Positions 1-11,539 of a stretch of DNA of 64,000 nucleotides are shown here, one piece after another. Location of the stretch: assembly GCA_020284085.1 (NCBI GenBank), contig JACEVL010000207.1, positions 910,001-974,000 on the forward strand. The letters run 5' to 3'. A program made the position numbers and the translations under genes. The notes under the pieces are model-generated. The model worked only from the letters and a program-made list of their open reading frames with translations, did no database searches and was not told the DNA's origin. The DNA comes from Aporrectodea caliginosa (Eukaryota > Annelida > Clitellata > Crassiclitellata > Lumbricidae). How positions within the stretch are numbered: position 1 is the first letter of the stretch; each line of letters opens with the position of its first letter.

Positions 1-23
1 AAAACACTCCATTTAGGAAAAGA

Positions 24-1277
24 CTATTGATTAACCTCCATAACAAGATGGGTGCGCAGTTTTCTTTTAAATATAGACAAACTAGGTGACTGTCGGATTT
101 CAGGTGGAATTTGTTCCCAAATTAAAACGCCAGATAGTTTGATTGAGAATAGGCGGGTGTTAGTGCGGGCATAGATACAGCGATAAGAACTGGAATTTCT
201 CGTAAGGTGGGAATGCACTTCGGAGTTAAGACAGAAAAGTCCTTTAAATACTGGGGGGAGAAGGTCTCTATCATAACGGTACATAAACTCCCCCACTTGT
301 AAGGTTCTTATCTGTTCCACTTTTAGAAGATTAAATTGAGAGAATAATTGACTAGTGTGGGATCCGTAAGGGGCCCCTGCCACTATACGAACAGCTCGCT
401 TTTGCAGGACAATTAATCTATGTAGCCTTGAACAATAGGTGGCTGCCCATACCATATTGCAGTATGTCAAGTAGGGATACACAAGGGAATAGTACAGCTT
501 AATTCTGATAGTCGTGGGCAAGATATGCGAGATGCGGGCTAATATCCCGATATTTTTTGCGATTTTTGACGAGATGTTATATATATGCTCCTTCCATGTT
601 AGGTGATTATCTACGTAGACTCCCAGAAATTTAGTCGAGCTGACTGATGACAATTCTATGTTGTTGATACACATTTTTTGGTTTCCAAGCGGGGCTCTTT
701 TTCTATGGGATTTAAATAGGATGTAATTTGTTTTATCTAGGTTGATCGTTAATCTGTTGGCACAAAACCAATCAGCGATTCGGGATAATTCTTCATTCAC
801 TATTTGAAAAAGGGTGTCTATAGAGTGATGGGAAAAAAATACGTTCGTGTCGTCCGCGAACAGTATAAAGTACAGGCGGGGGGAGACATTAGGGAGGTCG
901 TTGATGTAAATAAGGAACAGCAAAGGGCCCAAATTAGAGCCCTGGGGTACCCCAAATTTTACGTCTCTTAGGGCTGAAAGAGAGCCGTTACAGCTGACAC
1001 ACTGAAGACGTCTTTCAAAGTAACTGGCGAACCAATTAAGTTGTGTGCCGCGTATACCATAGTTATTTAATTTATTAAGTAGGATACCTTGATCGACAGT
1101 GTCAAAGGCCTTAGCCAAGTCGAAGAAAATGCCTAGGGAATATTCGTTGTTTTCAATCGCATTCGAGATCTTGTCCTGCATGCTTAGCAAGGACATGTAC
1201 GGGGAGTGTCCGGATTGGAAGCCATGCTGGGAGGGGAATATGATATTGTTTTTTAACGTAATTGTAAAGCCGGTCAT
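24..1277 (-). pseudogene. LINE-A reverse transcriptase, palm to C-terminus
   Basis: C-terminal two thirds of a LINE reverse transcriptase, which copies the element RNA at a nicked chromosomal target. Visible motifs are FDLAKAFDTVD (RT motif A), GVPQGSNLGPLLFLIYINDL, the catalytic FADDTN, and LDKTNYILF followed by FLGVYVDNHLTW. The end has the usual LINE C-terminal pattern, W-E-Q-I-P-P-E-I-R then a basic stretch, with stop codon TAG at 24-26. The apparent start at 1277 is not real: the protein continues from the upstream frame, and the break falls at the run of six T at about 1251-1256. Confidence 0.9.
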
Positions 1278-2740
1278 ACATTATTTTTTCAAAGAATTTT
1301 GAGAAGTAGGGAAGAATAGATATGGGCCTATAATTAGTTAGATCATCCTTTTCGCCTCTTTTATGTACAGGCACGACCTTCGCTATTTTCAAGGCCTGAG
1401 GAAATATACCTGTGGAGAAAGAACAATTTATTATTTCAGCTAACGGTTGTGCAACAGTGTCTAAGTTGGGATTAGCAATGAATGGGTCGATGTCATCCAC
1501 ACCCTTACTATGAGTTACACGAATTGAGCGGCTCAGGCTCAGAATTTCTTCGGGAGAGGTTGTGTTAAGCCCAAAGGATTGTGAGAGAGGGGGTTTCATA
1601 TATTGCCTAAATGAGCCTTGGGATTCAGGAATTCTCTCAGCGAAGGACTGTGCAATATTCACGAAGTAGTTATTAAATTTATTCGCCATGGTTTCAGCAT
1701 TATCGATCTTAGCACCATTGACCTTGAGCGAATCGATCTTAGAATTGTGCTCCCCCATTTTCACTATAGTTCGTATTAAGCCCCAAGTTTTTTTAAGATC
1801 ATTACTGTGCTTACAAAATTCCGTGGCATAATAGTTTCTTTCTGCTTTGATCCGGATTGTCTTGAATTTATTCCGATAGATTGTAAATTTATTTTTGTTG
1901 CTTAAATTTGGATTTTTAATAAATTTCAAATATAGCTGGGCTTTTTTCTTACTCGATTTAAGTAAACCCCGCGTCATCCAAGGTTGCTTTAAAGAAGATT
2001 TACCCCGGCATTTGTTTAAAGTTAGTGGAAAGGATTTATCATAAATAGTTTTATATTGTGTTATGAATAAGTCGTAGGCCTTATCTACATCTCCCTCATC
2101 GCATGATTGAGTAACTAAGGACCAATTCTGATCAGACAGGGATTCTCGAAAGAGTTTCTTATTTGCGTCAGTTACAGTTCTGGAGTCGCTGAGAATGACG
2201 TTTCCAGGCTTTGCCTGTTCAAGGTCGAGGCGAACCAGTATGGGGAGGTGATCTGAGATGTCCGAGGCAATAATTGCGGAGTCAATTATTTTTGACCAGG
2301 CATTAGTAAATAGATTATCAATTAGTGTCGAAGAGCTGGACGCAATTTTAGTTGGTTTAGTTACTGCAGGCAACAAATGATAAGCAGTTAGACAGTTATA
2401 GAATGCATTCGTGGCTACATGATCATTAACTTTCAGAAGATCTACATTAAAGTCTCCTACTAGTACTATGTCTTTATTTTTGCTAGATGTTTCGGAGAGT
2501 ATGGTCTCTAACTCTTCATTGAATTCGTCAAGGTTCTGGCCAGGAGGTCTATAGATCGTACCCAGTATAAATGATCCCCTCTTTATGGGAACACGAATAA
2601 ATAGTCCTTCATAAGAATCATGCTTAAATTTATCTTCGGGGAAGTTATATCTTTGGAACGAGATTCCTTGTTTGATAGGCAATCCGACTCCTCCTCCTTG
2701 ACCGCTGCTTCTCGGCTTGTGTATGAATTGGTTCCCCGGC
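1250..2740 (-). pseudogene. LINE-A endonuclease C-terminal half and reverse transcriptase N-terminus
   Basis: Middle frame of LINE-A. The apurinic-type endonuclease contributes GTIYRPPGQN, the catalytic GDFNVD and the terminal SDHLPI motif, all intact. The reverse transcriptase then begins with KVVPVHKRG followed by NYRPISILPYFSKFFEK, the standard LINE RT motifs. The frame shifts against the 5' part near the C/G-rich stretch at about 2725-2745 and against the 3' part near 1251-1256. Without the two single-base slips the protein would be continuous, so this is a recently broken copy or one carrying two sequence errors. Confidence 0.87.
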
Positions 2741-3379
2741 CCCGGGTATGCTAACGAGGTCTTCAGAATCAGGCTTCAGCCAGGTTTCCGATAAGGCCAG
2801 GATGGATACTGGTAGTTGTTGAAGCAGGCCCTGTATTTCTCTCAATTTGCTTAATACGCTTCTACAATTAATGTGCATAATTGAGAAGGAATGAACACTA
2901 GAAAGGAGTTTTGGTACAAGCGAGGATGGGGCTACGTAGGTGCTATTAAATGCTATGCTAGTAAAGTAATTTTGGTCGGGGTCAATATCTTCATTGTTCA
3001 GTAGGGAGCGGCTATCAGTGTCTTCAGAGAACAAGTTTAAATTTAGATCGTTGCCAATATTGTACACAGAGTCTGGACCAAAATAGTCAATGTTAGTTGT
3101 ACATTCTATAAAGGCCCTCTCATCCTCAATATGGTTAAATGGAAAGACATCCACAGTACAGTGCATACAAAACCACGTGTCCTTTGTTGCGAAACTGTTT
3201 GCAGCTAATTTACAACACCTATTGCACACCACACAACAGATCGACTTAGGCGCATCGGTTACAGGTACAGGTTGTATCAAGTTCGTGCAAGGCACACTAG
3301 TGTATGTTTCTGTGAGTGCGTTCAGTACACCATCCTCCTCATAACCACAAGCTGTTGTAGAACAGCTCAGGTTGTCCAT
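2740..3379 (-). pseudogene. LINE-A N-terminal zinc finger and start of endonuclease
   Basis: Begins with Met at 3379. A cysteine-rich block (CCVVCNRCCKLA, then WFCMHC) looks like half of a PHD-type finger, a module fused to the front of several invertebrate LINE polyproteins. After an acidic linker come MHINCRSVLSKL and LALSETWLKPDSEDL, the first two motifs of an APE-like endonuclease. Past about 2740 the frame is lost and the peptide becomes meaningless. The finger probably binds nucleic acid or chromatin; that role is inference. Confidence 0.78.
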
Positions 3380-3636
3380 TCAACCAATGTTTATCTAACC
3401 CTACACAACGAAACGAGTACTTCTTTCATCTGCGGCGTTCGATTTTGTATGTAGAGTTTCAATGGGACGACATAACTGCTGGGAAAGTTATCTGATGCAA
3501 AGTCAATAATTGTAGGCTACTCGTAGCATAGAAATTCCATTAAGCTTCAGTTAAAAGCTGAGCTCGGGGCATCCAGGTGATTCACGATAATACGATTCTA
3601 AGAGGGCTGAGTTAATGATGTGTTCTATGGTCTTAC

Positions 3637-3794
3637 CTCGAGTATCATGTCTTTCATTTTGGCCAAAACATAGTCGTAGAAGAACTCCCAGTCGTAATCT
3701 ACATACGAAAAGTTTAACGCCTTGTAACTGTTACCGAAGTCGATTCCGGAAAAAGGCGGAAAACGCATCGAAGCGAAGCTTTGGATTCTCGGAT
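3637..3794 (-). CDS. DEG/ENaC-type channel gene, exon 2 (internal)
   Basis: An internal exon of 158 bp. The acceptor is a pyrimidine-rich stretch ending ATTTCAG, and the donor is CTCGAG|GTAAGA, an excellent match to consensus. Read in phase 1 it encodes DPRIQSFASMRFPPF, an aromatic YVDYDWEFFYDYVL stretch and ends at KMKDMILE in phase 0. The phase matches the donor of the exon at 4398-4983, so the two splice in frame. This would be early extracellular domain just after the first membrane segment. I see no further exons; they would lie past the LINE, beyond the window start. The exon-2 peptide alone is not diagnostic; the assignment rests on linkage and phase. Confidence 0.66.
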
Positions 3795-3896
3795 CTGAAA
3801 TGTTTAACTGAACTTCAAACTCAGCCGAAACTTTAAAAGCACAGTTAACAACATATCTCATTACGGCGAAGATGGTAAATATAATAAATGGCTCAA

Positions 3897-4085
3897 ATCC
3901 GTGTAGCCCCAAAATCATTTTGTAGCTCTTCTTTGCACCTTCTCCAGCTTTTCCATGTCCTGTTTCAGGTATGGACGCCACACCTGAATGCAGTATTCCA
4001 GCTGTGACCTAACCAATGATTTGTATAACCTCAATATTGTATCCTTGTCTCGGGTGATTATTGTCCTTCTTATCATGCCTAAAGT
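3897..4085 (-). pseudogene. CR1-like LINE fragment in the channel-gene intron
   Basis: Read on the minus strand this encodes LRLYKSLVRSQLEYCIQVW followed by RPYLKQDMEKLEKVQRRAT, the region after the palm in CR1-type reverse transcriptases, then a stop. Only about 60 codons are left. It lies between channel exons 1 and 2 in the same direction as the gene, and it supplies most of an unrelated-looking reading frame that runs on into exon 2. Confidence 0.8.
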
Positions 4086-4397
4086 CGAGTTAGCTCACAA
4101 CGTGTGAGCGAGTGAGCGGGCCATTGGTGACTCTTTCAGTTCTACGTATTATGCACATTGTTCTGCTTATTGACAAAATATCTATTCTTAGTGACATTTA
4201 ACATCAATTCGAAGTATTCAGTTATATGAATATTAAAATGTGAAAAATCCTAAGCAGAATTGAAGAATTAGTAAAATTAAAAGTAGTAGTCGAACAAGTA
4301 GGCTACTGCCATAACTACTCACTGACCGAGTAGCATATTATTGTAGTAGTATTAAGAAACCAAATTAAAATTAAAATTGATACAGTTAGGGGCCTAC

Positions 4398-4983
4398 CAA
4401 GGGAAAGAAGAGCCTTCTTGCTCATGATAACTTCGGAACAGATGGAGACAGTAGGAAAGCGAAGAGATTGGTTGTAAGCCACTTGATAGGCGACGATGGT
4501 TGGATATGTATTATAATAAGTTATGCGGTCGTAAATCTGGAAAACCATGAAACCAACTCCGAACAGGAGAAGCATTGTCCATACAACCTTACGGATAATG
4601 GAGCCAATTTCGTTGTTTGCTGGTTTAAACAGGTAAGTCAGGCCCACAATGGAGACTTCTTCTGCAAAGATTTCCACCCGACGTCTCATGGCCATTCTCA
4701 GGATCTTGAGGAAACTCAATCTTTCCTTATCCGTGATGGTTATATTAATCTCCTCCCTTATCGTTTCCATGTCTCCATCTGGATTTTCTTCCACTTGATC
4801 GGTCTGGCATCCCTCAGTGACTGGCCTACTCTCACTAATTCTTCTGCTTTGTCTTGACTTCACCTGACTTCTATGCGCTGCTGACCCGCGCTGACTTCCT
4901 TTTCTTTTTTCAATATCTCCGCTGAGTTGACCTGACGATGTTTCGCCTTCCGTCATGTACTCGAGCGTGAATGGATGACTCAT
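4398..4983 (-). CDS. DEG/ENaC (ASIC-like) cation channel, first coding exon
   Basis: Encodes about 195 residues. Residues 1-100 are a hydrophilic Ser/Arg-rich cytosolic N-terminus. FAEEVSIVGLTYLF at 107-120 is the pre-membrane gating region, about 132-152 is the first transmembrane helix, then YDRITYYNTYP and the family signature FPTVSIC at 176-182. Subunits of this family form trimeric Na+ channels of the plasma membrane, opened by protons, peptides or force depending on the member. The exon ends CTTG|GTAGGC in phase 1, matching exon 2. The conserved His-Gly of the gating motif is Val-Gly here (113-114). The start codon is the first Met of the frame; a further upstream exon cannot be excluded. 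Confidence 0.86.
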
Positions 4984-6220
4984 CTTTAACTTTCTACAGA
5001 TCTTTCTACAGATTCAACAAAATGTTTAATTTCACCAATGTGTTAATCTCAGCCTAAATGTAAGAATAATGCGTTGAAAAGACAATCTAATCTCACCATG
5101 CGAAAATATTGGCTTATTCTATGGATTTCCACTGCATCTGAAGTCCGTGGTACGGCAGATCCAACTGTTAGATTGTGGCTTGTAGCTTTTGAGTGGTTTC
5201 ACGAATGGTGTGAGTTTGAATCAAGATAATAATCATTCTTTTAAATCCATTTAAAATGATCTTTAGTCATTTTACAGGTGTCAAAATAGCCTACTTACTA
5301 GGCGCAAAGTAAGACAGTCTGAATCTAAGGCCACATCTGAATTAATTTAAGATCTATTCAAAGCCCATATCTGTATCCATGGCTATGCCTAATAATAATT
5401 CCCAATTAGCCTTCATTCCAGTATTTTCCATTTCTATGCCTTGACTTGTTTTACTACAATTTGTACATTTAAACTGATTTTGAGATCTTGATTTATTTCG
5501 GCTATTGCAGCAATCATTATTATTTTTAATTTTAGAATGCAGATGCCGTAATAAATTGCAACCAGTCAAATAGATAATATAACAACCTCTGTTACTTGCC
5601 ACTAAAGGTAATTCCGTTTTCTTCCCTCAGTTCACGGTTTCAGACCATAGCCTATGTGCAACCATTGTTCACTTAACCACAAATCGTTCAGTAGGCCTAC
5701 ATTTCATTCAGGGTTACCGTTAACCAATGGATCTGTAGGTTTTATTTGATGACCCCTAATATCACTGCGCCTATCCTCCTTTAGGCTGAACTTAACGCTG
5801 TCTTCAGTGCTACTCATAAGATCTAGTTATAAATAAAGTGGCATAATTATTACGACAATAACTTACGCACGTAGCCTTTGCTTTCAATTTGAGTTCCTTC
5901 TTCAGAAGAATTTCGTCAATTATACAAAATATTTAGAGAGTTTCTCTAAGCTACAATATTCACGACTGTCACAATTTCTTTCACCCCTATCGAAGTCCGA
6001 GCTTCAACTGAGTAACATGTGTAACTTCCACACTAACTTATGCATTCAAATCAAGTCTAGACATGTCTGAACCATATACATCGCATACATCAATACATTG
6101 AAATGCCATACGGTTCATGTCAATATCATGTCAATGAAAGTCTAAGCTGCACGAGCATTCACATTTCCCCAAGTCACCAAGTAGCCTACAGAGTGTTCAT
6201 ATGGCAAACTGACTTGTATT
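4984..6220. other. Non-coding stretch upstream of the channel gene
   Basis: AT-rich sequence with no recognisable coding region, RNA gene or repeat. It may hold the promoter and 5' UTR of the channel gene, but I see no clear core-promoter signal. Confidence 0.5.
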
Positions 6221-6225
6221 CTATC

Positions 6226-6668
<443 letters not shown>

Positions 6669-6855
6669 GACTACCCTTCAAGTCAGTAAAGTTTAAAAAT
6701 GCAATGGCCATGGAAAAGCCGGCAGGGATATTACCGAACCTATAATCCTATAAGGATGTCTGAAATTCAAATGCAGAGTGTTTGAAATGTTATTCACTCC
6801 TCTGTTAGGAATGAACACATGGGTTAGCTTCATCATTTTGAACTACACATGGCCT

Positions 6856-7265
6856 TGATGACATTAATGATGACATTAATTAATGATGACATTGATTGGT
6901 CCATGTAGTACAATGCCCCAAGAGTCATAATATCCAGATGCTCTGCCAAATGCTCCAATTAATGTTATTTAAGTGTTTGTAAACAAGCTGCGGCCATGTC
7001 AACTTGTGTCAGATTAAACAAATAATAATATTATTATTATTGATATTATCAGCACAGAATAGAAACGACTGGCAATCAGTTTTAAAAAGTAAAAACAATC
7101 CACAGAGGACCAAACAACAGATGATAACGACAACGACGACGAAGACGATGATGACATTAATGATGATATTAATGATGACATTGATTGGCCCATTTAATAC
7201 AATGCCTCGAGAGTCATAATGTTAAGATGCTCTGCCAAATGCTCCAATTAATGTTATTTAATGAG
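6856..7265. repeat. Diverged tandem duplication, about 290-bp spacing
   Basis: The segment 6856-6990 recurs at 7147-7265 (shared GATGCTCTGCCAAATGCTCC and AATTAATGTTATTTAA). Both copies start in GATGACATTAATGATGA repeats, so slippage in that repeat probably made the duplication. Confidence 0.7.
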
Positions 7266-7539
7266 AAAACAAACAAAGACCAATAATTTATACGGCCAAT
7301 GGCAATAAATGAAGGTTTGCACTCATGTAAAACCCAGAATCGATCCGCTCTTTTGGACATGCACTGCGTCACGCTCCAAGCACTAGAATAAATTCTTTAC
7401 GATGTGCTTCATAAATTAAATATTTATCACTTGTGTTGAAATTTTGTTTAGGTGTAAATGTATTTTAATCAATAGTTTTAAAGTCTTCTTACTTCTTAGA
7501 CGAACGAACTAACAAAGTATGTATATATGTGTGTATGTA

Positions 7540-7549
7540 CGTATGTATG

Positions 7550-7583
<34 letters not shown>

Positions 7584-7616
7584 TGTATGTATGTATGTAT
7601 GTATGTATGTATGTAT
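7540..7616. repeat. (TATG)n microsatellite
   Basis: Imperfect at the left end, then pure TATG. It lies directly before a LINE-L fragment whose own tail at 7905-7951 is the same repeat, so fragment and repeat may have been duplicated together. Confidence 0.9.
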
Positions 7617-7617
7617 C

Positions 7618-7951
7618 TTCAGTATCTTCTCTGCACAGTCGTTCCTTCCTTCGGTCATCGGGTCGTGGTTACTTGGTTGTCCCGCGGGTGCGTACTTCTA
7701 CGGCCCAGTCTAGGAGTTTCGCTATTGCTGGTCCCAATAGCTGGAACCAGTTACCTCAGTCCCTCAGGATTGACTTTTCTCTATTTCTTTTGACCAGTTC
7801 CGCCAGCGCCTGAAAACCTCTCTCTTTACCAGTGAAGACACTGGCCCGTGTCGGGTGCGCTTCTGTTTTTGAGTGGCGCTTAATAAATGATCCATTACGA
7901 TTACGATTATGTATGTATGTATGTATGTATGTATGTATGTATGTATGTATG
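7618..7951 (+). pseudogene. LINE-L (L2-like) reverse transcriptase C-terminus with 3' tail
   Basis: Encodes LVVPRVRTSTAQSRSFAIAG then PNSWNQLPQSLR, the C-terminal signature of this LINE family. After a frameshift near 7800 it ends FRQRLKTSLFTSED. The 3' UTR ends GTGGCGCTTAATAAAT, followed by GATTACGATTACG and (TATG)n. Severely 5' truncated. Confidence 0.78.
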
Positions 7952-8016
7952 GAAGGATATATATTTGTATATACAGGTACATGCATACTCATGCTTAATT
8001 TAGTTGGTGCATCCGG

Positions 8017-8100
8017 TAAGTAGATAAGTAAGTAAGTAAGTAGTTTATTCACCACTAAAGAAAGCAGAATCACAAAGCGCACTCACTCCATCTCAGTGGT
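8017..8100 (-). mobile_element. 3' end of a LINE with (TACT)n tail
   Basis: On the minus strand a short segment ending GGTGAATAAACTACTTACTTAC resembles the ends at 51258 and 57472 (AATAAAG then TACT repeats). Only the 3' UTR is left. Confidence 0.45.
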
Positions 8101-8197
8101 GGGCTATAATGATCCCATAGGCCACGACTGTCTGGTCACCCAAGAAGCATCTATTGACACATCGTCACATCGTGTGCTTTGTCACAAATGGTTTACT

Positions 8198-8445
8198 TCT
8201 TCTTCATTGTCTAATGATCAACAAGGCGAATGCCGCTGGTGCAGAGCTAAACTAATAGTCGATCCTTGTAACAACTGCACCGTCTGCTCTCGACTGATAT
8301 TGTTTCCGAGACTGTTTGCGAATTGCTACTCGATACACAATGTACATTGCAGATTCGACTTCGGTTGACGTGTGTGACCTCTCCATTGTCTAAAGATCAA
8401 CAACGGCGAATGCCGCTGGTGCAGAGCTAAACTAATAGTCGATTA
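8198..8445. repeat. Short duplication, about 180-bp spacing
   Basis: About 65 bp at 8204-8268 recurs at 8380-8445 with few changes (shared GCGAATGCCGCTGGTGCAGA and CTAAACTAATAGTCGAT). No coding content recognised. Confidence 0.75.
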
Positions 8446-8449
8446 TTTT

Positions 8450-9400
8450 ACAGGGCGTAACGACTTCCTTCTTCACAGCACTGTAGACATTTAGGCATCT
8501 ATAGAAATTATTACTGCCTAGCATGGAAATTCACCATAATGGTTCAGTAGCAAAATAAAGAAACATATAGTCGGAATAAAATTAAGTTGGAGTTGCTTAT
8601 AATTTTGGCCCTTCTAAGTTTTCAGAAAAAACTTGTAGGTTGTCACAAAGATTCTGGTCACATCATTTTCGGGTGTCATGAGACATTACTGCAACTACTT
8701 TCTTCAGGCAGAAATCGTTGTGAATCATTCCGAGAGGTCACTCCGGCTTGGTTCACCTTTCAACAACACTTTTTATAAGGTCATGCATTAAGAAAATCAG
8801 GAAAAACATTTCAGGACAGTTTCTCCAAAATTTACTCAAATATAAAATATTATTTGGTGGGAAAACGCATATACTGTAGAAGCCCAACTTGTCACTCTCT
8901 ACCTGATGCGTTAGCACCTAGATTTCACCTTAGGAGGACATAACACAGTTTGTAGTATTCTGAGTCTGAGCTACAGGTGCATTCATAAAACAGAAAATAA
9001 TCAATATTCATGGTCTTGCGAAAAAGATCAGTTTCCGCTGATCTAGTAATCCACGAGTGGTTTACTTTTCTCCGCCGAAATCAATTTAATGCACCGATAT
9101 CGTGATATCCCTTCTTCAGCTACACTTCCAGCGCACAGGCTGAGGCTATGCGTTCAAGCGAAACGATACATCAAGTGAAAGTGCTTAAACCATGCAACAT
9201 GAAGGGCAATTTGAAAGCAAATACACCACTGTTAGGCTCAAGAAGGCCTCACTTTAGAAGCGACTGACATGTCTCGGCCACCAACCAAAAGCATCAGCCT
9301 TTGATTCGTGAGACAGCGAACGATGTAAGCGAGTTAGCAGACATCGTTGGAAGATACAGACATCTTGCTATCCTCTCCATGTTGTAACCAATGAGGACAT
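8450..9400. other. Unannotated non-coding stretch
   Basis: No convincing gene, repeat unit or RNA. Short open frames here show no family motif. Confidence 0.5.
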
Positions 9401-9409
9401 GCTGTACTT

Positions 9410-9690
9410 TCATCAATCCACCTTCTATTTAAGCAAAGAATGTGTTTCATCGATACAACTTCTATTTAAGCAAAGAATGTCTTTCATCGATACAACTTCT
9501 ATTTAAGCAAAGAATGTCTTTCATCGATACAACTTCTAGTTAAGCACTTCATTTCTTTCATCAACCCAACTTTTATTGGAGCAAAGAATGTCTTTCATGA
9601 ATCCAACTTCTATTTAGCAAAGAATTTCTTTCATCAGTACAACTTCTATTGAAGCAACCGTTTATTTTCATCCATCCAACTTCCATTTCA
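9410..9690. repeat. 37-bp minisatellite, about 7 units
   Basis: Unit begins TTTCATCGATACAACTTCTA and continues TTTAAGCAAAGAATGTC. The central units are nearly identical and the outer ones increasingly diverged, as expected from unequal exchange within the array. Confidence 0.88.
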
Positions 9691-9699
9691 AATTGAGAG

Positions 9700-11530
9700 C
9701 GCGCGTGATATGTGCAAGAAAATGACTGTAAGCATATCATTTACCAACCAGAGCTAACGTTTAAAAGAAGATTGTTATGAGTGCATGTTAAACATGGTTT
9801 TTGATTTAAATCATTAATAATAAATAATTAATTGAAATGCCCAATGTAATACACTTTCTCATCAACATTAATACTGGGTAAGTGATCAAAGGGGAATTGT
9901 CTGAAGAAATTAACCTGGGGAGGGTAATGTCCGGGGAAGAAATGTCGGGATAGGGGAATGTTGGTGGAAATGTCCTAGATCCCTCTGCATCGTATGTATA
10001 CTTCTTCCTGCAACTGACGTGCATTGGGCGCACGTTGCGCTTCGCCTGTTTACCGCTGCAGACACGCGTGTAGATAGATACAAGCTAACTGTGCGTAACG
10101 CCTTGTCCTTAGAAAACCATATGTACCTAGTTGCTTGTTGACTTGTCTTCACAATGATCTCTGGAACAATAATATTATTCATTATTCGACCAACGTAACT
10201 ACAGACGACACACAAACGCTTTTGTTATCTGTTTGCTATTTGACGAATCGAAGAAGAACAGTCCTTTAAGTTAGCCCTGAAAGGCAGGCAGGGGCATGAA
10301 GTGATGCGGAAAAAGTCAGACATGGTAGACTGGAGCGGTGGGGGTAAGGAGGAAGCAAGACAGATGGAGGCAGGAAGAATGATAGACAGGGAGGGAAGCA
10401 GAGGCATTGAGAGAGGAATTAGATATCAATAGGACGAGGAGGGGTCAGAAGGAGGGAAGTACAAGGGGAAGATCAGGAATGGGTACAGGAGGGAGGTAAG
10501 GAGAGAGGAAGGTTGGTAGAAAAGGAGATGCAGCGAGGCTGAGAAGAAGGCTAGGCAGGCTGGAGTCATGGACGCCGTTAGTGAGGTAGGTTTAGAGGTC
10601 GTTAGGTACGAAGCACGCAGATAGTGAGAGAGAGTATCGAACTACTGCAAATAATCAACCGTTTGCTGCTCAAGCAAAATCCTGGTCTAAATCGTAATGT
10701 GTTGACGAATGTCCAAATCTAATAGGGAAGGGAATTTGATAGACAGACAAATGAGAGATGGGCCAAATGAAAGATATTATGAGACAGAGACCAGCGATGA
10801 TCGGTTAAATAAATGACAAAATTAATAGGCTAAGGGGTAATGGAAGTTACACTAAGCTAACCCTATTGCCACAACCTTTATTCGGGGGATAATTTTACCT
10901 ACAGACTTTCTCAGGAAATGAAATTAATAGAGACCTGATTCCGGTGTACAACATAAGTTCATCGTGTTGTGAAAATCCAACAGAAACATTTTCAGCACGT
11001 ATGACCAAGACTACGGTAATAAATGATACAACGTACATGTGTAGTTAGGGTACAAAGCGTTCGGTTGGAACAGATTGACAAATTCCTTCGGTACAAGTTT
11101 AAACGAAATTGTTTTTGGTAAAAGAATCACCCAAATAGAAAATATTTGACTGAGTGATGGCCATTTCCCCAGATTTTTCTCTGAAATTGCCATTTTTCAC
11201 CATAAAATAACCTAGGATCGTCTTACATTTAGTAACCTTGTTTCTTGCCACAGGTACTCCTTATCAAGTCGAGAAAAAGCAAGAAAGAATTAGCCGAATT
11301 CAAAAATTATTGGCTGAGATCTGGCCATTTTTCTCTGATGTTCGATAGATTTTATTTTTCTGACCTTGAAATGACCTTCAGGCCAAAAATCCAGCTTGGG
11401 AACAGCGATTTTTTCGGAATCAGCAGGGTCGAATAAGTCTAAAACACAGTGCTTCAAAAAATGGACATGACTTGCCACTTACATGTATGGCCTTTTTGTG
11501 TACTTTTCAGCTCTGCGCGCCTAGGCTATA
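9700..11530. other. Non-coding stretch with a purine-rich block
   Basis: No gene recognised. About 10290-10560 is strongly purine-biased on the plus strand (GGAGG, GAAGG and GAGAGAGG words). The rest shows nothing I can support. Confidence 0.5.
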
Positions 11531-11539
11531 ATTATTATG

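Larger units (their letters stand above)
1..3480 (-). mobile_element. Near-complete non-LTR retrotransposon (CR1/jockey group), called LINE-A here
   Basis: One element read right to left: zinc finger and start of the endonuclease (to about 2740), rest of the endonuclease and start of the reverse transcriptase (2740-1250), rest of the reverse transcriptase (1256-24). I see only two frame breaks and no clear internal stops, so the copy looks young. The 3' UTR and tail lie beyond the window start. The 5' boundary is uncertain, between the start codon at 3379 and about 3480. It runs in the same direction as the neighbouring ion-channel exons. There is no RNase H domain, which fits CR1/L2-like clades better than I or R1 clades; the exact clade is not resolved. 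Confidence 0.85.

Noticed and set aside
3625..3981. A single protein from the whole 118-codon frame
   Set aside because: Its first part is a CR1 fragment read out of frame plus intron. Only 3637-3794 has matching splice sites and phase.
7519..7813. MYVCMYVC-type peptides as a cysteine-rich protein
   Set aside because: Translation of (TATG)n. Only the part after 7618 is meaningful, as LINE C-terminus.
11245..11478. Overlapping short frames on both strands near 11.3 kb
   Set aside because: No motif or family resemblance, and overlapping antisense frames of equal quality; most likely chance.
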